Source: Floricoccus tropicus (GTDB taxonomy: Bacteria; Bacillota; Bacilli; Lactobacillales; Streptococcaceae). Taken from it: a stretch of DNA of 64,000 nt. Positions 19,134 through 28,711 of the stretch are shown here, piece after piece. A program made the position numbers and the translations under genes. Below the pieces are notes generated by a model, which made no database searches, had not been told where the DNA came from, and worked only from the letters and a program-made list of their open reading frames with translations. Position 1 is the stretch's first letter. Every line of letters begins with the position of its first letter. The stretch lies in assembly GCF_001832905.1 (NCBI RefSeq), contig NZ_MKIR01000012.1, positions 1 to 64,000 of the forward strand. The letters run 5' to 3'.

Positions 19134-19975
19134 AATCATTCATAAATAGAAATTTGAGACTTTTCTTCTCACAACCCAAAAACGTTATACTTTCACTTTT
19201 TTCATCAATTATTTCATTGACACTCTATCTAGTTTTTCTTAAAAATAATTTGCTTGATAGTATGTCAGGGATTAGTAATACAGATAAAATACTCGACCTT
19301 TGGTTGATAGGTGGTATTCTTACAATTACCGCTATGACCACGAGCTTTACCGGTATTAGTCAAAGCGTCTATGATAGAGAAAAGGGAGTATTAAAGGATT
19401 TATCGCTAACATCTCTAAAATCAAGTGAAGTTTCCTTATCTTATCTATGTTCATCTGTGATAATTTCCTTTGTCATGCAAGCTATGGTCTATCTATTGAC
19501 CTTTGCTTTATTCTTCACCCTTGATGACCTTAAAATAGACGTTGAAACAAGTCTAATACTACTTCCAATTTTTATCCTTAATAGTCTGGTTTGGTCAGGG
19601 TTTAACCTACTTGTCATAAAAAATATTAAGAATATAAAAAGTTTAGGCCGAATTGAAGCACTTCTATCAACTGCAATCGGATTTTTCGCAGGTGCCTATA
19701 TACCACTAGGTGTATTTTCCAAATCAGCTTACTCAATAATAAAGCTAACTCCTGCTCCTTATTCATCTTCCCTTTTTAGAGAAATTCTTTTAAAAAGACC
19801 TTTGGAAAAAATAAAAATTCCAACTAGCGAGGAATTTGATTTTAGGAAATTATTAGGTATTGGAATTGAGTTTTATGGAAAACTAACGAGTGGCTATCAA
19901 AATGCTTTGATCTTAATATTCTTTTGCCTAATTTGTCTAATCGGTGGTATGATAATAGATAAAATAAGAAAGTAA
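19130..19975 (+). CDS. ABC-2 type permease
   Basis: 281 residues with about six hydrophobic segments (near 18-38, 55-75, 100-130, 140-160, 180-200, 258-276). ATGA overlaps the ATPase stop. It forms the membrane part of an exporter with the preceding ATPase; the substrate is unknown. Confidence 0.85.
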   Translation: MKSFINRNLRLFFSQPKNVILSLFSSIISLTLYLVFLKNNLLDSMSGISNTDKILDLWLIGGILTITAMTTSFTGISQSVYDREKGVLKDLSLTSLKSSEVSLSYLCSSVIISFVMQAMVYLLTFALFFTLDDLKIDVETSLILLPIFILNSLVWSGFNLLVIKNIKNIKSLGRIEALLSTAIGFFAGAYIPLGVFSKSAYSIIKLTPAPYSSSLFREILLKRPLEKIKIPTSEEFDFRKLLGIGIEFYGKLTSGYQNALILIFFCLICLIGGMIIDKIRK

Positions 19976-19990
19976 AAGAAAAGGATAATT

Positions 19991-20443
19991 ATGGATATAA
20001 AGTACCGGGAAAATCCTAAACTGGCAGAAAATGAAATAAAGGTAATTATTGAAGCAAGTGAATTAGACAAGGATGTTATGAAACTTATGTCTGATATTGA
20101 AAATTTAGGAAGTAAGAGAAGCATTCTAGCTATTAATACGGAAGATAGGCTTGAAATGCTTTCTTACAACCAAATAATATTAATTGAAGTATTTACAAAT
20201 CAAATTATCATACAGTCAGTTGACAAAATATATGAAACAAAGGGTCAACTCAAAACTATATATAATCAACTACCTAAATCAACATTTATTCAAATTTCTA
20301 AAAATACAATAATTAATATCGACCACCTAGATTATTTAGAAGCAGCATTTTCTGGTAATATGACTGCTTTCTTGACAAATAAAGTTAAGACAAATGTTAG
20401 TCGCAAGTATCTTCCTGACCTAAAAAAATTAATTGGATTGTAG
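19991..20443 (+). CDS. LytTR-domain DNA-binding regulator
   Basis: 150 residues. The C-terminal half (from about 45) has the LytTR fold pattern: an acidic-hydrophobic strand IILIEVFTNQIIIQS, then FIQISKNTIINIDHLDYLEAAFSGNMTAFLTNKVKTNVSRKYLPDLKK. No receiver domain. Small LytTR proteins next to DUF3021 proteins are a known pair in lactic acid bacteria; it probably autoregulates this exporter operon. Confidence 0.9.
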   Translation: MDIKYRENPKLAENEIKVIIEASELDKDVMKLMSDIENLGSKRSILAINTEDRLEMLSYNQIILIEVFTNQIIIQSVDKIYETKGQLKTIYNQLPKSTFIQISKNTIINIDHLDYLEAAFSGNMTAFLTNKVKTNVSRKYLPDLKKLIGL

Positions 20444-20451
20444 GTAATAAT

Positions 20452-20844
20452 ATGAAAAAAATTTTAAAATACGGAATAATGGGAATGCTGATGTCAAGCT
20501 TTGGATTTTTAGTAGGTTCATTATTCTATCTTGATTCTTCTTTGGATAAAAAAACGGTAATTACTGTCTTTATCATGGGATTTATTGTTGGAATGGTAAC
20601 AACAATTTTTGATATTACTAGTTTAAGCTATATAACCGCAATAATTATCCACTTCTTCATTACATTTACTATTATAACCCTTTCCAATTTCATATTAGGA
20701 AGTGGGACATTTATTTCAAATCATATCTTCACATATTTAGCACAATTTATATTCATCTATGTAATCATTTGGATTGGGATATACTTTTTCCAAAGAAAAG
20801 ATGTAGATACCATAAATCAACAATTGAAAAAAAGGAAAAAATGA
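20452..20844 (+). CDS. DUF3021 membrane protein
   Basis: 130 residues with four membrane helices (about 8-28, 36-56, 62-82, 92-115) and a basic tail. Such proteins are paired with LytTR regulators and are thought to act as membrane inhibitors of them; that role is inferred from known LytTR systems. It starts eight bases after the regulator stop. Confidence 0.85.
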   Translation: MKKILKYGIMGMLMSSFGFLVGSLFYLDSSLDKKTVITVFIMGFIVGMVTTIFDITSLSYITAIIIHFFITFTIITLSNFILGSGTFISNHIFTYLAQFIFIYVIIWIGIYFFQRKDVDTINQQLKKRKK

Positions 20845-21045
20845 TAGTTAAAAACTTCCGCAGGTTGTGAATTCAAGTACAATAGTTCGGAAACTTCATT
20901 TATCACGGGAAAAAATGGTAGTGAAAAATCTACATTAACGAAGATGACAGATGGTATTCTTTTACCCAATGTTGGAAACTTTGAAAAAATTAATGGAATT
21001 GAATATGTAATCTGCAACAATAATATAAGCACTTTAATGAAATAA
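20841..21045 (+). pseudogene. Decayed fragment of an ABC ATPase (EcfA/CbiO-like)
   Basis: The ATG at 20841 overlaps the DUF3021 stop and reads MIVKNFRRL then stops. In another frame (20848-21045) the text continues EFKYNSSETSFITGKNGSEK, with STLTKMTDGILLPNVGN next: a Walker A region of the EcfA type with the invariant Gly changed to Glu. No signature or Walker B remains. It is a frameshifted 5' remnant of an energy-coupling ATPase. Confidence 0.7.
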
Positions 21046-21088
21046 TGGTGTTTTTAAATGTGGAAATAATCAGATAAGAGGAGTAAAT

Positions 21089-22066
21089 ATGCGTAGTATT
21101 ATTGATAATTATTTATATGACGTAGTGAAACATTTGGATTATCCTAAACGAGAAAAAGTCAAAAAAGAATTGAACAGCTTAATTTTAGACAAGTTAGAGG
21201 AAAGAACGTCGGGAAGAGAAGCCATGGAGACCGATGTATATGCTGTCCTTGAAGAGCTAGGTAGTCCTTATGATGTGGCAGAAAAGTATATGGGAGATGG
21301 AAAAAATACATTATTATCTGGCATATATTTTAGATATTATAAGCGTATATTACTATTGGTGTTGCCATTGGTTGTCATTATTAGTGTAACTGACTCTTAT
21401 ATAACGAATGCCTTTTCACAAGAGGACTGGATGAGTAATTTGAAGGCTTGCACTGAATCAGCTATATATGCATTTTGCTTCTATTTCTGTGTAATTACCG
21501 CAATATTTGTACTTTTACAAAGATACAATGTAAAATTCAATAGTTATAATATTGGTACTCTTCAAAAGACATCCGATGAAGCGAGAAAAAACATAAATAT
21601 AAAATCGATTTGTATTCTAATAATTTCTTTTGTAATCGGTATTATTACATATATCAAACCATCATTGATATTTTATGCAGAAAGTCATGGGAAACGAATT
21701 AGTGTTCTAAATGAAGATTTGTTCCTGCAGTTGAGGTTTGTAATTATTGGAATGCTAGTTGTAGTTTTAATTCGTGAGTGTAGTGTGATTGTGAACAGAT
21801 ACATGAATGGAAAACTATACATTTGGGTAACGATATTAGATGTAGTAAATCTTATTTTGCTCTGTGTATTGTTCTTACGTCATAATATCATCAATCCAAA
21901 CTTTTTGAATATATTTAAAGAAATGTTTGTGGATGAACCGATTATTATAGAATTCTTTTCTAATATAATAAATTATTGGATTGTTATATTATTTTCCGTG
22001 TTAATATTGTCAGTCAACCTAGGTGATTTTTTTCGAATTAAAAAAAAAGAAATAAAGTTATTTTAA
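21089..22066 (+). CDS. HAAS/DUF1700-like membrane protein
   Basis: 325 residues. Residues 1-70 form an acidic helical domain (YLYDVVKHLDYPKREKVKKE, LEELGSPYDVAEKYMGDG) like the HAAS domain of proteins that partner PadR regulators. The rest has about seven membrane segments. No PadR gene lies nearby. AGAGGAG precedes the ATG. The flanks are decayed sequence on both sides, so it may be a survivor of a larger lost unit. Confidence 0.6.
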   Translation: MRSIIDNYLYDVVKHLDYPKREKVKKELNSLILDKLEERTSGREAMETDVYAVLEELGSPYDVAEKYMGDGKNTLLSGIYFRYYKRILLLVLPLVVIISVTDSYITNAFSQEDWMSNLKACTESAIYAFCFYFCVITAIFVLLQRYNVKFNSYNIGTLQKTSDEARKNINIKSICILIISFVIGIITYIKPSLIFYAESHGKRISVLNEDLFLQLRFVIIGMLVVVLIRECSVIVNRYMNGKLYIWVTILDVVNLILLCVLFLRHNIINPNFLNIFKEMFVDEPIIIEFFSNIINYWIVILFSVLILSVNLGDFFRIKKKEIKLF

Positions 22067-22333
22067 AGGGTAAGTAGAGTAATTAAATGCCACAAATACA
22101 AGAAACTTTTGCTTATTTATCTGCTGTAGCGGGGTTTGAAAGCAAACATCTAGAAAGTGCTACATAGTAAAAAATAAATTTTATTTGCTGATGTGGTTAC
22201 CGTAGCATTGGACCCTACGAATGGAAAAATGGTTGGTGAATTACTATTTTCATTACCAGATGTGGTTTTGGAAATTGCTCATCATATTGACGATAAAGAA
22301 CGATATGATAAAATAATCAACTTAGATAAGTTA
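22067..22333 (+). other. Gene-poor stretch with short broken reading frames
   Basis: Two short frames are seen: one from the ATG at 22087 (MPQIQETFAYLSAVAGFESK, stopping soon after) and one from 22193 reading LDPTNGKMVGELLFSLPDVV and onward. The second runs straight through the terminator hairpin at 22334, so it is unlikely to be a gene in its present form. I read the region as remnants, without a recognised parent. Confidence 0.4.
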
Positions 22334-22364
22334 AAAAACTTCAGACGAAAATCTGAAGTTTTTA
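22334..22364. terminator. Bidirectional terminator
   Basis: AAAAACTTCAGA and TCTGAAGTTTTT pair exactly around CGAAAA. It lies between the remnant region and the convergent small gene ending at 22374. Confidence 0.85.
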
Positions 22365-22373
22365 TATTTTATT

Positions 22374-22649
22374 TTAATAATTGTATCTTGTTACACGATT
22401 AATGTAGTATTCCAATTCCTTTAGTTCATTTTCAGCACCATACTCATCATAATCAACAAGCATATTTGAATATTTAAGGATTTTCTTAATTTCATGGAGT
22501 GCTTTTTTAGTTTCATACCACTCTCTAATTCTTTGAGAGCGCCCATCAAGTGGTTGACTTATATATTTACTATCTGATTCATCGAATCTCGAAATTTCAT
22601 TCATAATTTTATTAACAATCTTTTCTTGATTTACTTGATAATTTGACAT
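22374..22649 (-). CDS. Small hypothetical protein (91 residues)
   Basis: No family recognised. Charged, helical, soluble protein, with REWYETKKALHEIKKILKYS in the middle and a Tyr-rich end. The ATG at 22649 is six bases after GAGGAGGAG, a very strong site; an in-frame TTG two codons earlier is less likely. A TAAGCGCTTA palindrome lies just upstream. Confidence 0.65.
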   Translation of the reverse strand: MSNYQVNQEKIVNKIMNEISRFDESDSKYISQPLDGRSQRIREWYETKKALHEIKKILKYSNMLVDYDEYGAENELKELEYYINRVTRYNY

Positions 22650-22671
22650 AGACAACTCCTCCTCATAACAT

Positions 22672-22685
22672 TGTAAGCGCTTAAT
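22672..22685. promoter_or_regulatory. cre-like site upstream of the small hypothetical gene
   Basis: TGTAAGCGCTTAAT matches TGWNANCGNTNWCA except at the last two bases. A CcpA role is possible; only the sequence match supports it. Confidence 0.35.
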
Positions 22686-22802
22686 AGGTAAAGCTTATTA
22701 AGATAATATACTTTTTTATAAGTAATTACAATTAATATGGAGTAATTAACTAACTTTTCAGAAAATTAGAACACATAAGTGCATATTTTAGTTGAAAAAT
22801 TT

Positions 22803-23228
22803 TTAAAGAGCTTTAACAAAGAAATACTCTGTTATTCCCACTTTCTTGTGTTCAATTTTCCCGAATTGGCTATATCCTTGTGCTTCATAGAATTCAGGTC
22901 CTTGAAAATCAAAAGTATCTAGATGACAGTTCTCACATCCAAACTCTCTTAAATCATTTTCAATTGCATCTAGTAATTTATGCCCTAATCCCTGTCTGCG
23001 ATATTCATCAGATACCCATAGAGTTTCTAAATATCCAATATAATACATTGACGAATAAGCGACTGCTCCAGCGATTACTTTTCCTTCGTTATCACGAATA
23101 ACTCTTATAAAGGGAACATAATCATAATCTTGCATAAGTGGTCTTTTAGATAAATTATACTCTTCTAGTTTTTCATCAAGAACTTCTGCTTCTTGACGTC
23201 CACCTTTTTCTACTTTTAAATTATTCAT
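22803..23228 (-). CDS. GNAT family N-acetyltransferase
   Basis: 141 residues. Acetyl-CoA loop VSDEYRRQGLGHKLLDAIE (about 72-90), preceded by the strand YLETLWV and followed by FQGPEFYEAQGYSQFG. Substrate unknown. GGAG lies eight bases before the ATG. Confidence 0.8.
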   Translation of the reverse strand: MNNLKVEKGGRQEAEVLDEKLEEYNLSKRPLMQDYDYVPFIRVIRDNEGKVIAGAVAYSSMYYIGYLETLWVSDEYRRQGLGHKLLDAIENDLREFGCENCHLDTFDFQGPEFYEAQGYSQFGKIEHKKVGITEYFFVKAL

Positions 23229-23271
23229 GTGAAAACTCCTGTTATATATATAGTTATTTATTTATTTAATA

Positions 23272-23649
23272 TTATATTACCACAATTTCGATTTTTATCC
23301 TGTCTGGATCTTCAAAAAATAATGCATAATGATCTTTGCCACCTGCATAAGGATATTTTTCATCATAAAGTAAAACAATATTTTCCTCTATGCATCTATC
23401 TCTCAATACGTCTAACTGCACATGACTATCAATATTTAAGGCCAAATGATTTAGTCCAATATTTGTCCGATTATATTTTTCATCAAGATTTTTAGATTGA
23501 ACAAAAACGATATAGAAGCCATTTTTTTTATAACTAATCCCTTCACTCCACTCTTGATAAATCTCAAAAGATAAATTATCAACTAATAAAAATTCATAAA
23601 AATCTTTTGTCTTCATCAAATCTGACACATAAATTTCAATATGATCCAT
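23272..23649 (-). CDS. VOC family (glyoxalase-like) protein
   Basis: 125 residues with the paired beta-alpha-beta pattern of the vicinal oxygen chelate fold. DHIEIYVSDLMKTKDFYEFL supplies the first metal-site His, GLNHLALNID the second, and DPDRIKIEIV a late acidic ligand. Lyase, dioxygenase and resistance enzymes share this fold, so the reaction is not predictable. Confidence 0.75.
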   Translation of the reverse strand: MDHIEIYVSDLMKTKDFYEFLLVDNLSFEIYQEWSEGISYKKNGFYIVFVQSKNLDEKYNRTNIGLNHLALNIDSHVQLDVLRDRCIEENIVLLYDEKYPYAGGKDHYALFFEDPDRIKIEIVVI

Positions 23650-23662
23650 ATATTCTCCTTAT

Positions 23663-23690
23663 AAAAAGCGCTCAAACGAACGCTTTCTTA
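23663..23690 (-). terminator. Terminator of the 420-residue membrane protein gene
   Basis: AAAGCG and CGCTTT arms with a ten-base loop, then T residues on the minus strand, lie between this gene and the VOC gene. Confidence 0.6.
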
Positions 23691-23695
23691 AATTC

Positions 23696-24958
23696 CTATT
23701 CTTCTTCAAGATAATAATATTTTCCATCATCAACGATTATTTCAACATCCTTGTCCAAATAATCTTTTGGTTCCTCTAGTTTAAGGATTTTATCCTCACG
23801 TTGGGTATTAATTTTTTGAACGGTATCTTCAGAGACATCTTTATACTTCCATTCTTCACGAATAGCACCCTGTGCTCTACCGAATAAATCTCTTTTTTCT
23901 CTTCTTTTATTTTCAAGGTCAATGTTAAAATGCTCAATTTGAAATTCATGCCAGTCAGCAAGTAAATCACGTGTTAAATTTGACTGTTGAAGATACTTAT
24001 TATAAATTGAGTAACTCATTTCGTTTGAAACTTCTCCTTTTGAAAGAAGATAAGTGAGTTGACTAATTTCATTTAAAATAGTCAGAAGAATTGATTGGTA
24101 CTGAAGAAGAGTTGAAATTTCATTGACTTCCTGATTGTAATTCTTAAATCTACCATCTTCTTCGACAGTTGAAAGCTCCTCAATTGAGATATTCACTTGT
24201 TGAATAAGTTGTGTTGCTTCTCCTTCAAGTGCCTCAAGAGTCATCAATTTACTTTTTCTAAGGTCGTCGTTATAAATAATCTCTTTACTGAACTCGGTAA
24301 TTTTTCCGACACGCGCAACTAGGGCAAGAATCTTACTCTTGAACTCTCTTTCTTGGAAATCACGAACCTTGGAGATACTTCTTGAAACATTTTCAAGTTT
24401 CTCACTGACTTCTTCCATATAGTATTGACCAACCACCATAGCACCTATGTTCATAACAGCTGCAAGACTAAATATTGAAGAACCGGCGTTAGCAATTGAT
24501 TTTGGGTCAATTTTGTTAAGGCTCAACTGCTTTTCGATTCCTGATGCATCCTTATAAATTCCTTTTACTGCATCACTTGCTTTGGCTGCTTGGGAAACAT
24601 TTGAAGTTCCTGGAATGATAACCTTGTACAATTCCATATCTTTAATACTTTTATTACTTGTTCGCTTGGTAAGAACGTCAACCGCCCCTGAAACAAGGTC
24701 TGAGAGTTGCGAAATAACTTCCTTATCAGTTATTTCTGCTAGATTAGCATGGTTGAAAGCATCTGTCGCAAATAACTCTTCAATTACAATAGCAGGGCTA
24801 TTATCCTCAATCTCGAAAATTTCATCATACATACCTTTTTCATCTGATGGATTAGCCGTGTTCTCAACTGTTTCTTGCTTATTTCTATTTTTGTAAAAAA
24901 CGTATCCTAATACTCCTAAGAGTAAAATTATTATTAAAATCAATATATTATTTTCCAT
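23696..24958 (-). CDS. Membrane-anchored protein of unknown function
   Basis: 420 residues, family not recognised. Residues 4-22 form an N-terminal anchor, followed by an acidic region. A second hydrophobic stretch (SLAAVMNIGAMVVGQYYMEE, about 164-183) precedes a long coiled-coil-prone helical part (about 185-345), and the end is acidic (YYYLEEE). The layout suggests a membrane scaffold or stress protein. It stands alone between terminators. Confidence 0.7.
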   Translation of the reverse strand: MENNILILIIILLLGVLGYVFYKNRNKQETVENTANPSDEKGMYDEIFEIEDNSPAIVIEELFATDAFNHANLAEITDKEVISQLSDLVSGAVDVLTKRTSNKSIKDMELYKVIIPGTSNVSQAAKASDAVKGIYKDASGIEKQLSLNKIDPKSIANAGSSIFSLAAVMNIGAMVVGQYYMEEVSEKLENVSRSISKVRDFQEREFKSKILALVARVGKITEFSKEIIYNDDLRKSKLMTLEALEGEATQLIQQVNISIEELSTVEEDGRFKNYNQEVNEISTLLQYQSILLTILNEISQLTYLLSKGEVSNEMSYSIYNKYLQQSNLTRDLLADWHEFQIEHFNIDLENKRREKRDLFGRAQGAIREEWKYKDVSEDTVQKINTQREDKILKLEEPKDYLDKDVEIIVDDGKYYYLEEE

Positions 24959-25134
24959 TATTAACCTCGTATGTAAATAATTTTATTTATATACAAATTA
25001 TAACACAGAAGGTGTCGGAGTCTATCTTTAAGTGTTTAGGTCATTTTATTGATAAATCAAAAACAAAAATACAAAACTAGATTTTCCACTTTAATTATGG
25101 GAAAATAGGTAAATAATAGATTCAGGAGATTAAG

Positions 25135-26256
25135 ATGAAAAAAATAGCTATTATTGGTGGTGGTATTATTGGACTTACCGCTACTAACTATCTAGATACT
25201 GATAAATTTGATATAACACTTTTTGACGATGGTCTTGGACAAGCTACCAAGGCAAGTGCTGGAATAATTTCACCATGGTTATCAAAGAGACGAAATAAAA
25301 AGTGGTACCAACTAGCCAAGGATGGAGCAAAATTCTATCAAAAGCTAATTGAAGATTTTCAGCTAGATGAAACAATATATAAAAAATCAGGAACCATAAT
25401 TATCAGACCTCAAAAGAATCTGGATGACTTATTTGAGCTTGCAAAAGAAAGATTGATTGATGCTCCTGAAATGGGGCAAGTTGAGTTACTAAGTCCAAGC
25501 CAAACAAAAGAACAACTTCCTTTATTAAAAGAGATGCCATCTTTAAAATTATCTGGTGGCGGTAGACTTGATGGTCTTAAGTATCTCGAAAAGATGAGTC
25601 AGTTAGCTAGTTCTAAAGGAATACAAATTGTTAATGAAAAAGTTAGTATTGAAGAGATTGATGGTAAGCTACATATTCTTACTAAAGACAAAAGGGAAGA
25701 ATTTGATTATTTAATACTAACGGTCGGTCCCCACTTAAAAGACATTCTTCTAAATTTAGGATATGAAACAGATATCAGACCTCAAAAAGGGCAACTTTTA
25801 TCCTTTGAAACAAATCTTAAAGAATCAAATGATTGGCCAGTTGTCGTGTTAGATGGTGAAGCTGATTTGATACCTTTCTCAGAAGGTAACATTCTAATCG
25901 GTGCCACTCATGAAAATGATGGTGGATGGGATTTAACACCAACAGAAGATGCCTATAATTTCCTTACTGAATACTCAAAAGGATTTTTAGATGAAAGTAA
26001 ATCAGACGAACTACTATCAAGTCCTTCTGATTTCAGAGTGGGAACACGCGCATATACAAGTGACTTTGCTCCATTTTTCGCTCCACTGGAAGACAATGAA
26101 AAGATTGTTGCTGCGAGTGGCTTGGGTTCATCAGGTCTTACTACTGGTCCATATATGGGATATCTAATTGCCGATTATTTTAATAATGGTAATTGGGACA
26201 CCGAAGAGTATCAAAAATCTATTTCAAATTACATCAAAAAGAAGAACGTTGATTAA
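25135..26256 (+). CDS. DadA-like FAD-dependent amine oxidoreductase
   Basis: 373 residues. N-terminal dinucleotide site IAIIGGGIIGLTAT and GKL/RPQKGQLLSFET in the substrate domain fit the DAO/DadA family that oxidises D-amino acids, sarcosine or glycine. ASGLGSSGLTTGPYMG is the conserved C-terminal FAD contact. Substrate not determinable. AGGAG is six bases before the ATG. Confidence 0.8.
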   Translation: MKKIAIIGGGIIGLTATNYLDTDKFDITLFDDGLGQATKASAGIISPWLSKRRNKKWYQLAKDGAKFYQKLIEDFQLDETIYKKSGTIIIRPQKNLDDLFELAKERLIDAPEMGQVELLSPSQTKEQLPLLKEMPSLKLSGGGRLDGLKYLEKMSQLASSKGIQIVNEKVSIEEIDGKLHILTKDKREEFDYLILTVGPHLKDILLNLGYETDIRPQKGQLLSFETNLKESNDWPVVVLDGEADLIPFSEGNILIGATHENDGGWDLTPTEDAYNFLTEYSKGFLDESKSDELLSSPSDFRVGTRAYTSDFAPFFAPLEDNEKIVAASGLGSSGLTTGPYMGYLIADYFNNGNWDTEEYQKSISNYIKKKNVD

Positions 26257-26273
26257 ATTCAATGTTCTTCTTT
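26238..26273. terminator. Bidirectional terminator
   Basis: AAAGAAGAAC.TTGA and TTCAAtGTTCTTCTTT pair with one mismatch between the convergent oxidoreductase genes. Confidence 0.8.
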
Positions 26274-26303
26274 AATTTTATACAAAAATATTTTTATATT
26301 AAT

Positions 26304-27164
26304 CTAATCCCACCAAAGTTTAATTAGCGCTTGTGTTCCATCATTTTCAAAGCCTTTATCTGCAAGTTCTACATATAATTTACGGGCAACTTTTGTGGAT
26401 GGTAGATCAATATTCATCCTTTCTGCTTCATCTAGGGCAATTCCCAAGTCCTTGATAAAGTGCTTAACAAAGAAGCCAGCAGAATAGTCTTCTTTAAGAA
26501 TTCTTGGAGAATAATTAGCAAGAGACCAGTTGGCTGCACTTCCACCACCTACAGTTTCAATTACTTTCTCAACATCAAGACCAGCAGCTTTTGCATAAAC
26601 TAAAAGTTCTGTCATTCCTGTCATTGTTCCTGCAATCATAATTTGATTGGCCATTTTTGTATGCTGACCACTTCCAGCTTTTCCTTGATATGCAAATGTT
26701 TTACCCATTACTTCAAACAATGGGAGAACTTTTTCATATGTAGATTCATCTCCACCTACCATGATAGTTAGTGTTGCATTTTTTGCTCCTAAGTCACCAC
26801 CTGAAACAGGGGCATCTAAGGCGCTTGCTCCTTTTTCTTTTGCTGCATCATATATATCAACTGCTAAACTTGGTGTACTTGTGGTTAAATCAACAAGGAT
26901 TTTATCATTTACATCTGCTTGAAGAATCCCTTTTGGACCAAAATAAGTCTCTTCAACATCGCTTGGATAACCTACCATAGTAAAGATAATTTCTGACGCT
27001 TCTGTTATTTCTTTTGGTGTATCTTTCCATTCTGCTCCGCGCTCGACCAAATCATAGGTTTTTGACTTAGTACGATTGAAGACAAAAAGTTCATGACCTG
27101 CATCCATTAAATGGCCTACAATGGCATGACCCATAACGCCAGTTCCAATAAATCCTATTTTCAT
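26304..27164 (-). CDS. 3-hydroxyisobutyrate dehydrogenase-family oxidoreductase
   Basis: 286 residues. NAD(P) site IGFIGTGVMGHAI, substrate motif LDAPVSGGDLGAKNATLTIMVGG with the Ser-Gly-Gly signature, and catalytic Lys in GQHTKMANQIM. Members reduce tartronate semialdehyde, succinic semialdehyde or hydroxyisobutyrate; the precise substrate is open. GGAG precedes the ATG. Confidence 0.85.
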   Translation of the reverse strand: MKIGFIGTGVMGHAIVGHLMDAGHELFVFNRTKSKTYDLVERGAEWKDTPKEITEASEIIFTMVGYPSDVEETYFGPKGILQADVNDKILVDLTTSTPSLAVDIYDAAKEKGASALDAPVSGGDLGAKNATLTIMVGGDESTYEKVLPLFEVMGKTFAYQGKAGSGQHTKMANQIMIAGTMTGMTELLVYAKAAGLDVEKVIETVGGGSAANWSLANYSPRILKEDYSAGFFVKHFIKDLGIALDEAERMNIDLPSTKVARKLYVELADKGFENDGTQALIKLWWD

Positions 27165-27186
27165 ATTTGTATCTCCTTCATAAGTA

Positions 27187-27232
27187 AAAAAAGTTTATAT
27201 CTCTAGTATAAACTAAAAATATAAACTTTTGT
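27187..27232 (-). terminator. Terminator of gdhA
   Basis: AAAAGTTTATA and TATAAACTTTT (minus strand) with a 20-base loop that contains a third partial copy of the arm, then seven T residues. Confidence 0.75.
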
Positions 27233-27239
27233 AATTTTA

Positions 27240-28634
<1,395 letters not shown>

Positions 28635-28635
28635 T

Positions 28636-28680
28636 TAAAAAAGCACTCACTTTTGACAAGAAACTGGCTAAAAGTGAGCA
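28636..28680 (-). terminator. Terminator of fbp
   Basis: GCTCACTTTT and AAAAGTGAGTGC arms on the minus strand followed by T residues, in the fbp-gdhA gap. Confidence 0.75.
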
Positions 28681-28711
28681 TTTATATATAAAATTCTTTA
28701 ATTATTCGACT

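Noticed and set aside
22193-22402. 69-codon frame on the plus strand
   Set aside because: It reads through the terminator hairpin at 22334-22364 and has no ribosome binding site; treated as part of a remnant region.
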